A stretch of DNA of 64,000 nucleotides from Mycobacterium sp. UM_WGJ. GTDB taxonomy: Bacteria > Actinomycetota > Actinomycetes > Mycobacteriales > Mycobacteriaceae. Shown one piece after another: positions 17,502 through 27,552 of this stretch. Under the pieces are notes generated by a model. It saw only the letters and a program-made list of their open reading frames with translations. It was not told the origin of the DNA and did not search any database. Where the stretch lies: contig NZ_AUWR01000034.1 in the NCBI RefSeq assembly GCF_000455125.1, forward strand, positions 1 through 64,000. The letters are read 5' to 3'. Positions within the stretch are counted from its first letter, which is position 1. Every line of letters starts with the position of its first letter. Position numbers and translations under genes: made by a program.

Positions 17502-18647
17502 ATGCGTTTCGTGCACACCGCCGACTGGCAGCTCGGCATGATCCGGCATTTCCTGGCCGGCGATGCCCAGCCGCGTTACTCGGCGGCCCGGCGCGACGCG
17601 GTGGCCGGGCTGGGCGCGCTGGCGAAGCAGACGGGTGCGGAGTTCGTCGTCGTCGCCGGCGACGTGTTCGAGGACAACCAGCTCGCGCCGGAGGTCATCA
17701 GTCAGTCCCTGGAGGCCATGCGCACCATCGGGATCCCGGTCTACCTGCTGCCCGGAAATCACGATCCGCTCGATGCGGGGTCGGTGTACACCAGCGCCTT
17801 GTTCACCGCCGAATGCCCCGACAACGTGGTGGTGCTCGACACCGCAGGCGTGCACCAGGTGCGCCCCGGCCTTGAGATCGTCGCCGCGCCGTGGCGCTCC
17901 AAACGTCCCACCACCGACCTGACCGCAGCCGCACTGGACGGCTTGCCGGCCGACGGCACCCTGCGGGTCCTGGTTGCCCACGGCGGCGTCGACGCCCTGG
18001 ACCCCGACCCCGGCAACCCGGCGCTGATTCGGCTGGCCGGCCTGCAGGACGCCCTGTCTCGCGGCGCGATCCACTACGTTGCCTTGGGCGACAAGCACTC
18101 CCGCACCCAGGTCGGGGAGACGGGGCGCATCTGGTATTCCGGTTCGCCGGAACCCACCAACTTCGACGACATCGAATCCGACCCCGGCCACGTCCTGGTG
18201 GTCGACATCGACGAGGCCGACGGCGCCGTGAGCGTGGACTCCCACCACATCGGCCGCTGGCGTTTCCTGACACTGCACCGCCAGCTCGACACCGGCCGCG
18301 ACGTCACCGACCTCGACATCAATCTCGATCAGCTGCCGGACAAGGAACGCACGGTCGTCCAACTGGCGCTGACGGGTTCGCTCAGCGTCACCGATCGGGC
18401 GGCCCTGGACGTCTGCCTGGACCGGTATTCGCGGCTGTTCGCGTGGGTGGGCACCTGGAAACGCCACACCCACCTGGTGGTGGTCCCCGCCGACGGCGAA
18501 TTCTCCGACCTCGGAATCGGCGGTTTCGCCGCCGACGCGGTCGAGGAACTTCTCGCTGCCGCCCGCAGTGCCGACACCGGCGCCGCCGACGACGCGCACG
18601 CCGCGCTGGCGCTGCTGCTGCGCCTGGTCGATCGGACAGTGGCATGA
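17502..18647 (+). CDS. SbcD/Mre11-like metallophosphoesterase (Rv1277 type)
   Basis: This 381-residue calcineurin-like phosphoesterase has the order of metal-binding motifs of SbcD/Mre11 nucleases: H-T-A-D-W-Q-L-G (residues 5-12), G-D-V-F-E-D, L-P-G-N-H-D-P, V-A-H-G-G, and G-D-K-H-S. The C-terminal part is a smaller capping region. The ATG of the next gene, an SMC-like ATPase, overlaps its stop by four bases, so the two should form an SbcCD/Rad50-Mre11-like complex that cuts DNA ends or hairpins. It is somewhat shorter than I recall for Rv1277. Induction by DNA damage is plausible, but I see no SOS box. Confidence 0.88.
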   Translation: MRFVHTADWQLGMIRHFLAGDAQPRYSAARRDAVAGLGALAKQTGAEFVVVAGDVFEDNQLAPEVISQSLEAMRTIGIPVYLLPGNHDPLDAGSVYTSALFTAECPDNVVVLDTAGVHQVRPGLEIVAAPWRSKRPTTDLTAAALDGLPADGTLRVLVAHGGVDALDPDPGNPALIRLAGLQDALSRGAIHYVALGDKHSRTQVGETGRIWYSGSPEPTNFDDIESDPGHVLVVDIDEADGAVSVDSHHIGRWRFLTLHRQLDTGRDVTDLDINLDQLPDKERTVVQLALTGSLSVTDRAALDVCLDRYSRLFAWVGTWKRHTHLVVVPADGEFSDLGIGGFAADAVEELLAAARSADTGAADDAHAALALLLRLVDRTVA

Positions 18648-21259
18648 GACTGCACCGGCTGGTGCTGACCAACTACCGCGGCGTGGCGCACCGAGAGATC
18701 GACTTCCCCGACCACGGCGTGGTGGTGGTGTCCGGCGCCAACGAGATCGGCAAGTCCTCGATGATCGAGGCGCTGGACCTGTTGCTGGAGTCCAAGGACC
18801 GCTCCGCGAAGAAGGACGTCAAACAGGTCAAGCCCACCTACGCCGATGTCGGTGCCGAGGTCACCGCGGAAATCAGCACCGGTCCTTACCGTTTCGTCTA
18901 TCACAAGCGCTTCCACAAGGCGCCCCGGACGCAACTGACCATCTCCGAGCCGCGCCGCGAGCAGCTCACCGGCGATGAGGCGCACGACCGGGTCCGCACC
19001 ATGCTGGAGCAGACCATGGACACCGGCCTCTGGCAGGCCCAGCGGGTGCTGCAGGCGTCGTCGACGGCGGCGGTGGACTTGTCCGGCTGCGATGCGCTGT
19101 CGCGGGCACTGGACGTCGCCGCCGGCGACACCGCCACCCTCAGCGGAACCGAGCCCGTTCTCATCGAACGGATCGACGCCGAGTATGCGCGCTATTTCAC
19201 CGGGACCGGGCGTCCTACTGGCGAGTGGGCCGCTGTCATCGCCGCGCTGGCCGACGCCGACGCCGAGGTGGTGCGATGCACCGAGCTACTCGCCGAAGTG
19301 GACTACCGGGTGCACCGGCACGCCGAGCTGTCCGAGCAGTTGGCGCGGTTGACCGACGAGCAGGCCGCCGCGGACTCCCGGCACCGTGCGGCGCAGGCCG
19401 CCGGCGCCGCGATCGCCGACCTGCGCGGCCGGCTCCGCGATGCGCAGCTGGTGGCCACCGCCGCCAAAGCCACCGCTGCCGCGACCGATAGCGCCCAAGC
19501 CGAGCGGCGCCGGCAGCGTGACGAACTCGAATCCCGGGCGGCCGCGATCAGCCTGTTGGACAACGAGATCGACGCTGCCGCCCAGGCGCAGGCCGCCGCT
19601 GACACCGAGGCCACCACCGCCGACGCTGCCGCGGCCGACGCCGAACACGCCGTGGCCGCCGCCACCGAACGTGCTGCATCCGCCCGCCGCATCGGCGATC
19701 AACTCGCCGCCCGCGACGAGGCCGACCGGCTCGCCGACCGAATCGCCCGGATTGATGCCACCGAAGGTCAGCTGGCCGAGGTGGCGGCCGAGCTGGCGCA
19801 GATCGTCGTGACCGAGCCGATGCTGCGCCGGATCGAACAGGCGTCGGCGGCCTGCGACCGCAGTGAGGCGTCGCTGGCCGCGATCTCGGCGACCTTGGAA
19901 CTCGCGGCGGTCGCCGACATCGATCTGGTGATCGCCGGCGACCCCACGGCGCTGCCGGCCGGACAGAGCTGGTCGGCCTCCGTCACCGACGGCCTTGAGG
20001 TCGAGGTGCCAGGCCTGCTGCGAGTGCGCGTCCGCCCGGGCGACAGTGCGCGTGAGGCCAGCGTCAAACATGCCGCGGCACAAGCCGAGCTTGCCGATGC
20101 CCTGGCGGAGGCAGGCGTGACTGATCTGGCGCAGGCACGCCAGGCCGACCAGCGACGCCGCGAACTGCAGGGCAGCCGCGACCAATTGGCCGCCGCGCTG
20201 GCAGCGTTGCGCGGTGAGGAGGAGCTCGAGGCATTGCGGGCCCGGCTGATACGCCTGCGCGATGAGCATGGCGAGATTCCCAGCGGGACCACACCGGAAC
20301 AGGCCCGTGCCGATCGTGACGAGGCCGAGGCACTGCGGGCGCAGGCAGTCACCGACTGCGAAACCCTGCGCCGAACCGCCCAGCAAGCTGCGGCCCGTCG
20401 CACGGAAGCCGCCACACGGCTGACGCTGTTGCGGGAGAAGGCGGCAGCGCAGCGCAGCGAGCTGGCGGCGGTCGACCAGCGTCTCGCCGTGCAGCGGGCG
20501 ACGGTCAGCGATGACGAGCTGGCGACTACCGCCGATGCCAACGCGCAGGAGTTGCGCAGCGCCGAGCAGCGGGTGACCGAGTTGACCGAGCAGCTGGGCG
20601 CCGCCGCCCCCGAGGCGATCGACGCCGAACTCGCGGCAGCGCAGTCGGCAGCGCAGGAGCTGCGGGCCCGGCACGCCGAGACCGCCCGCGCGCTGCACGA
20701 GGTGGAGGTCGAGCTCGCCGTGTTCGGAACCCAGGGCCGGCGGGGTCAACTCGACGCCGCCCAGACCGTGCTGGAACACGCTGCGGCCGAACATGGTCGG
20801 ATCGGTCGCCGGGCACGCGCCGCGGCGCTGCTGCGGTCGACCATGGCCCGCCACCGCGACGACACCCGTCGGCGCTACGTTGAGCCGTTCCGTGCCGAGA
20901 TCCAGCGGCTGGGGGCGCACGTGTTCGGCGCCGACTTCGAAGTCGACGTCGACACCGACCTGAAGATCTGCGCCCGCACCCTCGGTGGTCGCACCGTGCC
21001 TTATGAGTCGCTATCCGGCGGCGCCAAGGAACAGCTGGGCATCCTGACCCGGCTGGCCGGGGCGGCGCTGGTGGCCAAGGAAGACAGCGTTCCGGTGGTG
21101 ATCGACGACGCGCTCGGTTTCACCGACCCCGACCGACTGGAGAAGATGGGCGCGGTGTTCGACGCGGTCGGCTCACACGGTCAGGTGATCGTGTTGACGT
21201 GCAGCCCGGATCGCTACCGCAGCGTCACCGATGCTCACCGCATCGACCTGACCGCCTGA
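18644..21259 (+). CDS. SbcC/Rad50-like ATPase with long coiled coil (Rv1278 type)
   Basis: This 871-residue protein starts with a RecF/SMC N-terminal ATPase part: Walker A G-A-N-E-I-G-K-S-S at residues 31-39. A long Ala/Glu/Arg/Gln-rich coiled coil follows, roughly residues 190-780. The C-terminal part has the ABC signature L-S-G-G-A-K-E-Q and Walker B V-V-I-D-D-A-L-G-F-T-D. It lacks a clear zinc-hook C-x-x-C in the middle. It pairs with the SbcD-like protein upstream, through an ATGA overlap, and probably clamps DNA for that nuclease. The stop at 21257-21259 directly abuts the stop of the convergent oppA gene, with no base between. Confidence 0.9.
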   Translation: MRLHRLVLTNYRGVAHREIDFPDHGVVVVSGANEIGKSSMIEALDLLLESKDRSAKKDVKQVKPTYADVGAEVTAEISTGPYRFVYHKRFHKAPRTQLTISEPRREQLTGDEAHDRVRTMLEQTMDTGLWQAQRVLQASSTAAVDLSGCDALSRALDVAAGDTATLSGTEPVLIERIDAEYARYFTGTGRPTGEWAAVIAALADADAEVVRCTELLAEVDYRVHRHAELSEQLARLTDEQAAADSRHRAAQAAGAAIADLRGRLRDAQLVATAAKATAAATDSAQAERRRQRDELESRAAAISLLDNEIDAAAQAQAAADTEATTADAAAADAEHAVAAATERAASARRIGDQLAARDEADRLADRIARIDATEGQLAEVAAELAQIVVTEPMLRRIEQASAACDRSEASLAAISATLELAAVADIDLVIAGDPTALPAGQSWSASVTDGLEVEVPGLLRVRVRPGDSAREASVKHAAAQAELADALAEAGVTDLAQARQADQRRRELQGSRDQLAAALAALRGEEELEALRARLIRLRDEHGEIPSGTTPEQARADRDEAEALRAQAVTDCETLRRTAQQAAARRTEAATRLTLLREKAAAQRSELAAVDQRLAVQRATVSDDELATTADANAQELRSAEQRVTELTEQLGAAAPEAIDAELAAAQSAAQELRARHAETARALHEVEVELAVFGTQGRRGQLDAAQTVLEHAAAEHGRIGRRARAAALLRSTMARHRDDTRRRYVEPFRAEIQRLGAHVFGADFEVDVDTDLKICARTLGGRTVPYESLSGGAKEQLGILTRLAGAALVAKEDSVPVVIDDALGFTDPDRLEKMGAVFDAVGSHGQVIVLTCSPDRYRSVTDAHRIDLTA

Positions 21260-22981
21260 TCAGTCCTTCATGAACCCGACCACGGTGTAGTCCAGATCCG
21301 CCAGCCCCGGCGCCCCGAAGTTGGCCAGTGAACTGCGCACCGCCACATTGCCGGTGGTCTGAATCAGCGGCAGGCTGAATCCCTCGGCCCACAGCAGGCT
21401 GTCCACCTCGTTGGCCCGGGCCCGGGCCACCGCCGGATCGAGCGCCTCCAGGGTCTCCTCGATCTTGGCGTCGATGGCCGGGCTGCCGATCTTGCCGAAG
21501 TTGGCCTCCCCGTAGGAGGCGGAGATCTGGTTCAGCCCGGCCAGCGGGAACGCATCACCGACCCAACTGAATTGGGCGATGTCGAAGTCGCCGACATTGA
21601 CGTAGTCGGTGAAGAAGCCGCCCCCGGCCTTGGCGTCCAACTGCAACTTCACCCCGATCTGGGCCAGGTTGTGCTGGGCGACTTGGGCGAATTGGCGGGT
21701 GCTCGACGCGTCGTAGAACAGGTGCCGGATCACCAGGGGGCGACCGTTCTTCTCCCGGAACTTGCCGTGCAGTGTCCAACCCAGCGCGTCGAGTTCGCGT
21801 GCGGCGCGCTCGGGGTCGTAGGCCACCACCGCACTGTTGTCCTGGTAGCCCTCCTGGCCGGCGACGTAGATGTGGTTGTTCAGCGGCACCGGGTCGGCCG
21901 TCAGGCCGCGCTGGGTGACCTTGGCGATGGTGGACCGGTCGATACCGCGCATGACCGCCAGTCGCAGCGCCTTGTCGGACAGAAGCGCCCCCGGTGCCCC
22001 GTTGAAGGTGAAGTGGTTCCAGGCCGGAGTCGGAGCACGGCGGATCGCGATGCCCTCAGTGCGGCGCGCGATCGTCAACTGATCCAAGGTGGCCACCCCG
22101 GTGGCGTCGATGGTGTGGTTCTGCAGCGCCGGCATTCGGGCGGACTCATCGAGCACCAGATAGGTGATGGTGTCCAGCTTCGGAGTCCGGCCCCACCATG
22201 CGGGGTTGCGGGTCAGGGTGATCCGCTGGCTGGTGCGATCCAGCGTCGACAGCACGAACGGTCCGGCCGACGGGCCCGGCCTGCTCAGCTGAGCCTTGTT
22301 GAAGGTATCCGGATCGGAGGTCATGCTGGCCGGCAACAGCATTGAGTTGCCGGCGAACATGCCCCGCCACTCGGCGTACGGCTTGGCGAAGCGCATCACA
22401 GCCTGGCGGTCGTCGACGCCGCGGGTCACCGAGGCGACGCGCTCAGCGCCGTTGGTGGTCGCGATCGCGTAGGCGCTGTCGGCGCCGCTGGTGGCATGGA
22501 TCTGGCTGGCGATGTCTTTCCAGGTCAGTGGTGTTCCGTCGCTCCACACCGCTTTCGGGTTGATGGTGTAGGTGACCACCTGCGGATTGGTGCCGGTCAG
22601 CTCCACACTGGTGAAGTAGTCGGTGTCCACCGTCGCCGAGCCGTCCGGTCCGATGGTGAACGCCCGCGGCATGGTGGCCTTGAGCATGGCGGCGTTCTCG
22701 GCCAGGTTGCCGTCGATGTGCAGCGGGTTGAAGTTGGGCGGGAACTGCGTCATCGACAGCCGCAGGTTGCCGCCGTCACGCAGTTTCGCCGGGTCCTGCG
22801 GATTGATGTCGCTGGCGGTGCCGACCGCGGCGATGCCTTCGGGCGCGGTGATATCGACTGCCGCACAGCCGTTCAGTGCCAGTCCCAATGCCACCAGGAG
22901 CGCCACCCCGTTGGCGCTGCGTCCAGGGCGGCCTCTTCTCGCGCAACGTCGCCGTGAGCGCAGAGTCAGCGTCGGGCTCAT
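21260..22981 (-). CDS. oppA: Oligopeptide ABC transporter, substrate-binding lipoprotein OppA
   Basis: This 573-residue solute-binding protein of family 5 has a signal peptide with lipobox A-L-N-G-C (Cys39 lipidated). Typical family features are N-F-N-P-L-H near residue 85, [10 protein letters not shown] (conserved peptide-binding fold motif), and the late [15 protein letters not shown] segment. It collects peptides outside the membrane and hands them to OppB/OppC. It is the last gene of oppB-C-D-A, overlapping oppD by four bases. M. tuberculosis OppA (Rv1280c) has been linked to uptake of glutathione and bradykinin-like peptides. The FAD enzyme gene that I recall next to it in H37Rv (Rv1279) is absent. 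Confidence 0.93.
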   Translation of the reverse strand: MSPTLTLRSRRRCARRGRPGRSANGVALLVALGLALNGCAAVDITAPEGIAAVGTASDINPQDPAKLRDGGNLRLSMTQFPPNFNPLHIDGNLAENAAMLKATMPRAFTIGPDGSATVDTDYFTSVELTGTNPQVVTYTINPKAVWSDGTPLTWKDIASQIHATSGADSAYAIATTNGAERVASVTRGVDDRQAVMRFAKPYAEWRGMFAGNSMLLPASMTSDPDTFNKAQLSRPGPSAGPFVLSTLDRTSQRITLTRNPAWWGRTPKLDTITYLVLDESARMPALQNHTIDATGVATLDQLTIARRTEGIAIRRAPTPAWNHFTFNGAPGALLSDKALRLAVMRGIDRSTIAKVTQRGLTADPVPLNNHIYVAGQEGYQDNSAVVAYDPERAARELDALGWTLHGKFREKNGRPLVIRHLFYDASSTRQFAQVAQHNLAQIGVKLQLDAKAGGGFFTDYVNVGDFDIAQFSWVGDAFPLAGLNQISASYGEANFGKIGSPAIDAKIEETLEALDPAVARARANEVDSLLWAEGFSLPLIQTTGNVAVRSSLANFGAPGLADLDYTVVGFMKD

Positions 22982-24810
22982 GAGTTCACCACCGGTTGCG
23001 GCACCGCGGCCAGCAGCCGCCGGGTGTAGTCGTGTTGGGGATCGCGGAACACCTGATCGGCCTCGCCCTGTTCGACGATCGCCCCGGCATACATCACCGC
23101 TACCCGGTGCGCCAGGTGTTTGACCACCGAAAGGTCATGTGACACAAACAGGTAGGACAGTCCGAGTTGCTGTTGCAGATCCAGCAGCAGGTTGATGATC
23201 CCGGCCTGAATCGACACGTCGAGCGCGGACACCGGTTCATCGAGTGCGAGGATCTTCGGCTGCAACGCCAGGGCCCGGGCGATGCCGATCCGCTGCTTCT
23301 GCCCGCCGGAGAACTCCGAGGGGTAGCGCAGCGCGTCGCCGCGGCGCAGCCCCACCAGCTCCAGCAGCTCAGCGACCCGGGCATGGATGGCGGCCTTGTC
23401 GGAACCGTTGGCGCGCAGGGGTTCTGCCAGCAGCTCGAAGACCGGCAGCCGGGGATCCAGGGAAGCCACCGGATCCTGGAACACCACCTGCAGGTCGCGC
23501 CGCAGGGCGCGACGGCCGTCGCGCTTCAGCGCCGCGACGTCGGTGCCGAGCACTTCGATCGAGCCGGACTGCGGCGCGGCCAGCTCCAGGATCTGGTGCA
23601 ACGTGGTGGATTTGCCCGAGCCGGATTCGCCGACGATGCCCAGCGTACGGCCCTGCTGCAACTCGAAGCTCACCCCGTCGACGGCACGCACCTCACCGGC
23701 GCGACGCCGCAGCACGCCCTTGGTCAGCGGGTAGGTCTTGACCAGGTCGCGCACCCGCAGCACGGTGGGGGATTGGTCGGCGACCGCCGCCGCCACTTGG
23801 GTGCGCACGCCATAGATGTCGGCGGCGCTGCGCCCGAGGACCTGGTCGGTGTGAATGCAGGCTGCGGAATGGTTCTCCCCGACGCTGAGCAGCTCCGGTT
23901 CCGCCACCAGGCAGTCATCGGCGGCCAACGGGCAGCGCGGTGCGAAGGGACAGCCCGCGTCGACCCCGGCCGTCAATGCCGGTGGTGCGCCCGGGATCGG
24001 CACCAACCGGGTGCCCTGCGGGGCGTCCAGGCGGGGCACCGAACCCAGCAGTCCCACCGTGTAGGGCATTCGCCGATCGCGGTAGAGAACTTCGACCGGC
24101 GCGGCTTCGACCACCCGGCCGGCGTACATCACCAGTGCCCGGTCGGCGAATTCGGCGACCACCCCCAGGTCGTGGGTGATGATCAGCACCCCGGCGCCGG
24201 TGACGTCCCGCGCGGTTTTGAGGACGTCGAGGATCTGGGCCTGCACGGTGACGTCGAGCGCGGTGGTGGGCTCGTCGCAGATGAGCAGGTCCGGGTCGCA
24301 CGCGATGGCGATGGCGATCACCACCCGTTGGCGTTCCCCGCCGGACAGCTCGTGCGGAAATGCCCGTGCCCGCTGCTCGGGCCGGTTGATCCCGACCAGC
24401 TCCAGCAGCTCGACCGCCCGTCGGCGCGCTGCGGCACGGCCCACCTTCGGCTGGTGCACTTCGATGGCCTCGGCGATCTGATCGCCCACGGTGTACACCG
24501 GTGTCAGCGCCGACATCGGATCCTGGAACACCATTCCGATCGAGGCGCCGCGGAACTTCGACATCGCGGTGTCGCCGAGCCCGATCAGCTGCGTGCCGCC
24601 CAGCCGCACCGAACCGGACACCTGCGCATGCTCAGGCAGCAGGCCCATCACGGCCATCGCCGCCGCGGATTTCCCCGAGCCCGATTCGCCGACCATCGCT
24701 ACCACTTCGCCGGCGTCGACGTGGTAGCTGACGCCGCGGACCGCACGCACCGCGTCGCGGCCGGCGCCGAACGTCACGGCCAGGTCGGAGACTTCCAGCA
24801 GGGTGCTCAT
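22978..24810 (-). CDS. oppD: Oligopeptide ABC transporter, fused double ATPase OppD
   Basis: This 610-residue protein joins two ABC ATPases: residues 1-270 and about 335-610. Each has Walker A (G-E-S-G-S-G-K-S-A and G-E-S-G-S-G-K-S-T), a signature (L-S-G-G-E-R-Q and F-S-G-G-Q-K-Q) and Walker B (L-I-C-D-E-P-T-T and L-A-L-D-E-P-V-S). Each is followed by the oligopeptide-type C-terminal extension with Cys ([10 protein letters not shown]), which may carry an Fe-S cluster. The fusion corresponds to OppD plus OppF of other bacteria. It overlaps oppC and oppA by four bases at both ends, so the operon is translationally coupled throughout. Confidence 0.94.
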   Translation of the reverse strand: MSTLLEVSDLAVTFGAGRDAVRAVRGVSYHVDAGEVVAMVGESGSGKSAAAMAVMGLLPEHAQVSGSVRLGGTQLIGLGDTAMSKFRGASIGMVFQDPMSALTPVYTVGDQIAEAIEVHQPKVGRAAARRRAVELLELVGINRPEQRARAFPHELSGGERQRVVIAIAIACDPDLLICDEPTTALDVTVQAQILDVLKTARDVTGAGVLIITHDLGVVAEFADRALVMYAGRVVEAAPVEVLYRDRRMPYTVGLLGSVPRLDAPQGTRLVPIPGAPPALTAGVDAGCPFAPRCPLAADDCLVAEPELLSVGENHSAACIHTDQVLGRSAADIYGVRTQVAAAVADQSPTVLRVRDLVKTYPLTKGVLRRRAGEVRAVDGVSFELQQGRTLGIVGESGSGKSTTLHQILELAAPQSGSIEVLGTDVAALKRDGRRALRRDLQVVFQDPVASLDPRLPVFELLAEPLRANGSDKAAIHARVAELLELVGLRRGDALRYPSEFSGGQKQRIGIARALALQPKILALDEPVSALDVSIQAGIINLLLDLQQQLGLSYLFVSHDLSVVKHLAHRVAVMYAGAIVEQGEADQVFRDPQHDYTRRLLAAVPQPVVNS

Positions 24811-25694
24811 CGGCTGCCCCGCAGCGTCGCGGCGTCGGGGTCCAGGGCGTCACGCAGGCCGTCCCCGGCGAGGTTGGCGCAGACCAGGATCGTGATCAAC
24901 ACCCCGGCCGGGAACAGGAAGACCCACGGGAAGGTGATGGCCGAGGCGGTGCCGTCGGCGATCAGGGTGCCCAGCGAGACGTCGGGCGGCTGGATGCCGA
25001 AACCCAGGTAGCTCAACCCGGTTTCGGCCAGGATCGCCACGGCGACGTTGAGCGCGGTGTCGATGATCAGGATGGACGCCACGTTGGGCACCACGTGATC
25101 GATGATGATGCGCCGGCTGGAGACGCCCATATAGCGTGCCGCCCGGATGAATTCACGTTCCCGCAGGCTCATGGTCAGCCCGCGCACCATGCGGGCGCTG
25201 ATCATCCAGCTGAACCCGGCCAGCAACAACACCAGCAGGGCGATGTTGCCGCTGTTCTTGGTGCGCGGGGTGATGATCGCGATCAGGATGAATGCCGGCA
25301 CCACCAGCAGCAGATCGACCAGCCACATCAGCACCCGGTCGCGCCATCCGCCGAAGTACCCCGAGATCGCTCCGACGGTCGCGGCGATCACCGTGGAGAT
25401 CAGCGCCACGCACACCCCGATCAGCATCGACTTCTGCATGCCGCGCAGGATCTGTGCCAACAGATCCTGGCCCAAAGCGTTGGTGCCCAACCAATGTCGC
25501 GCACCCGGCGGAACCAGCAGCGCGTCGTAGTCCAGGTCGGTGTAGGAGTAGGGCAGCAGGCCGGGCAGGGTGTAGCAGCCGACGAACATCACCGCCAGCA
25601 GCCCCAGCGCCCCGACCGCGCTGCGGCTGCGCAGGAATCGGCGCAGTACCAGGGTGCGCCGCGAGGCGAACTCGATCTCGGTGGCCGCGGTCAT
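24807..25694 (-). CDS. oppC: Oligopeptide ABC transporter permease OppC
   Basis: This 295-residue inner-membrane permease has an N-terminal leader helix ([12 protein letters not shown]), the segment [13 protein letters not shown] typical of DppC/OppC, five further helices, and the EAA loop ([11 protein letters not shown]) that contacts the ATPase. It starts at ATG 25694, which overlaps the oppB stop by four bases. It works with OppB as the membrane channel. Confidence 0.93.
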   Translation of the reverse strand: MTAATEIEFASRRTLVLRRFLRSRSAVGALGLLAVMFVGCYTLPGLLPYSYTDLDYDALLVPPGARHWLGTNALGQDLLAQILRGMQKSMLIGVCVALISTVIAATVGAISGYFGGWRDRVLMWLVDLLLVVPAFILIAIITPRTKNSGNIALLVLLLAGFSWMISARMVRGLTMSLREREFIRAARYMGVSSRRIIIDHVVPNVASILIIDTALNVAVAILAETGLSYLGFGIQPPDVSLGTLIADGTASAITFPWVFLFPAGVLITILVCANLAGDGLRDALDPDAATLRGSR

Positions 25695-26668
25695 GACACC
25701 CGCACCCGTGGGTCGAGCATCGCGTAGATGACGTCGGAGAGCAGTCCGGCCAGCAGCACCACCGCACCGGAGAACACTGTGATGGCCGCGACGATATTGG
25801 TGTCCTGGGTCGCCACGCCCTGCACCACCCATTCGCCCATGCCGTGCCAGCCGAAGATTTTCTCGACGAACACCGCGCCGGTGACCAGGCCGGCCACCCC
25901 GTAGGCGAACAGTGTGGCCATCGGGATCAGCGCGGTGCGCAGCCCGTGTTTGAACAGCGCGCGCCGGCGGGTCAGCCCCTTGGCCCGTGCGGTGCGGATG
26001 AAGTCCTGGCCGAGTACGTCGAGCATCGCGTTGCGCTGGTAGCGGCTGAAGCTGGCGGCGGCCCCCAGCGCCAGGGTCAACGACGGCAACACCAGGTGCT
26101 GCAATCGATCGGCCAGCCCGGGCCAGAAGCCGGTGACCAGCCCGGGGGAGGTCTCGCCGGTGTAGTCGAACAGTTGGGCGCCCAGCGCCCAGTTGACCCG
26201 CAGGGCGCTGAGGATCACCAGGTTGGCCAAAACGAAGGTCGGTACCGAGAGCACCAGCAGCGCCGCCATGGTGATGACCCGGTCCGACAGGCGGTATTGG
26301 CGTACTGCCCCCCACGCGCCGGCCACGACGCCGATCGCGGTGCCGGCCAGTGAACCGACGACCAGCAGGCGCAGGCTGACCCCGACGCGCCGGCCCAGTT
26401 CCTCGGAGACCGGCTGGCCGGTGACCGTGACGCCGAAGTCGCCACGCACGGCGTGGGTGGCCCAGTGCGCGTAGCGCAGCGGAATCGGCTTGTCCAGGCC
26501 CAGCTCGGCGGCCTTGGCGTCGATCACGGCCTGCGGCGGACGCGGATTGCGTTGCATGAGGCTGTCCAGCGGCGCGAACGCCAACGAGGTCAGGCAGAAG
26601 GTTAGAAACGAGGCGAGGCCCAGCAGCACCAGGTAGTTCAGCGCCCGGCCGGCCAGAAACCGCGTCAT
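25691..26668 (-). CDS. oppB: Oligopeptide ABC transporter permease OppB
   Basis: This 325-residue permease, the same length I recall for Rv1283c, has six membrane helices. The first is at residues 10-30 (Y-L-V-L-L-G-L-A-S-F-L). The EAA loop is D-F-I-R-T-A-R-A-K-G-L, followed by the conserved F-K-H-G-L-R-T-A-L-I-P segment. ATG at 26668 is the start that fits the family; further upstream ATG/GTG codons would add a non-hydrophobic extension. It is the first gene of the opp operon. The promoter must lie in the 195-base region shared with the divergent carbonic anhydrase gene. Confidence 0.93.
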   Translation of the reverse strand: MTRFLAGRALNYLVLLGLASFLTFCLTSLAFAPLDSLMQRNPRPPQAVIDAKAAELGLDKPIPLRYAHWATHAVRGDFGVTVTGQPVSEELGRRVGVSLRLLVVGSLAGTAIGVVAGAWGAVRQYRLSDRVITMAALLVLSVPTFVLANLVILSALRVNWALGAQLFDYTGETSPGLVTGFWPGLADRLQHLVLPSLTLALGAAASFSRYQRNAMLDVLGQDFIRTARAKGLTRRRALFKHGLRTALIPMATLFAYGVAGLVTGAVFVEKIFGWHGMGEWVVQGVATQDTNIVAAITVFSGAVVLLAGLLSDVIYAMLDPRVRVS

Positions 26669-26863
26669 GGCCAAAAGGGTAGAGGGTGCCCCGGCGTCGA
26701 CAGCGTGCATGTCTGTCCGCGACACACCGGGGCACGCTGTGCATCCACGCGCCACCGCGGCGGGTCAGGCGCCGCGGTGGGAGGATTTCTGCGTGATTTT
26801 TATCCGTGAAATCCGGGGGCGCCTTCACTAGGCTTCGCTGCACCGCGACAGAGGAGAAGACCT

Positions 26864-27355
26864 GTGACCGTCACCGATGACTACCTGGCCAACAACGCCG
26901 AATATGCGAAGACCTTCACCGGCCCGCTGCCCATGCCGCCGAGCAAGCACGTCGCGATCGTCGCCTGCATGGATGCGCGTCTGGACGTCTATCGGGTGCT
27001 TGGCCTCAACGAGGGCGAGGCGCATGCCATCCGCAACGCCGGGGGTGTCATCTCCGAGGACGCGATCCGCTCCCTGGCGATCAGCCAACGGCTGTTGGGC
27101 ACTCGCGAGATCATCCTGATCCACCACACCGACTGCGGGATGCTGACCTTCACCGACGACGACTTCAAGCGTTCCATCCTGGAAGAGACCGGTATCCGCC
27201 CGACGTGGTCGGCCGAGGCGTTCCCCGACCCGGTCGAGGATGTTCGTCAGTCGCTGCGCCGGATCAAGGCCAGCCCGTTCATCACCCAGACCACCTCGCT
27301 GCGCGGGTTCGTCTTCGACGTCGCCACCGGCAAGCTCGACGAAGTCACCCTCTAG
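26864..27355 (+). CDS. Beta-carbonic anhydrase (Rv1284 type)
   Basis: This 163-residue enzyme interconverts CO2 and bicarbonate. Zinc ligands are Cys35 (A-C-M-D-A-R), His88 and Cys91 (I-H-H-T-D-C-G-M), and the Asp37-Arg39 pair gates the site. The residue numbers and length agree with the structurally known M. tuberculosis Rv1284. It starts at GTG 26864 after GAGGAGA. A possible -10 TAGGCT lies at 26829-26834. It sits between the divergent opp operon and the sulfate genes; an essential role in providing bicarbonate has been proposed for the M. tuberculosis enzyme. Confidence 0.95.
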   Translation: MTVTDDYLANNAEYAKTFTGPLPMPPSKHVAIVACMDARLDVYRVLGLNEGEAHAIRNAGGVISEDAIRSLAISQRLLGTREIILIHHTDCGMLTFTDDDFKRSILEETGIRPTWSAEAFPDPVEDVRQSLRRIKASPFITQTTSLRGFVFDVATGKLDEVTL

Positions 27356-27361
27356 CGTCGG

Positions 27362-27427
27362 CCGGCCCCTTTCCGTCGGCGTGCATGGCGGTACCCGACG
27401 CAGCCTCGCGCGGGGGAAAGGGGCCGG
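27362..27427 (+). terminator. 13-bp inverted repeat between carbonic anhydrase and cysD
   Basis: CCGGCCCCTTTCC (27362-27374) pairs perfectly with 27415-27427 around a 40-base loop that can itself form a smaller stem (GTCGG...CCGAC). It starts 7 bases after the carbonic anhydrase stop, so it is probably its terminator or an RNA-processing hairpin. A further small hairpin GCTGG...CCAGC (around 27475-27493) lies before the AT-rich region TATAACCAACAAATATGG (27494-27511), which may hold the cysD promoter. Confidence 0.5.
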
Positions 27428-27552
27428 GGGAGGGGTCCTGGACGAGCAGATCACATTGACAGCAGCGCGGGCCGGCTGGTTGCATAGCCAGCTATAACCA
27501 ACAAATATGGTAAGTCTCACCAAGATTATCGGGTATCCCTGGCAAGGAAGTC

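Noticed and set aside
17891-18643. Long upstream extension of the SbcC-like frame
   Set aside because: It lies over the SbcD-like gene in another frame and has Arg/Pro-rich shadow composition; the ATG at 18644 starts the conserved ATPase.
27356-27552. SAM or other sulfur riboswitch before cysD
   Set aside because: The inverted repeat and small hairpin do not form a junction with conserved loop motifs of SAM-I or SAM-IV that I could recognise.
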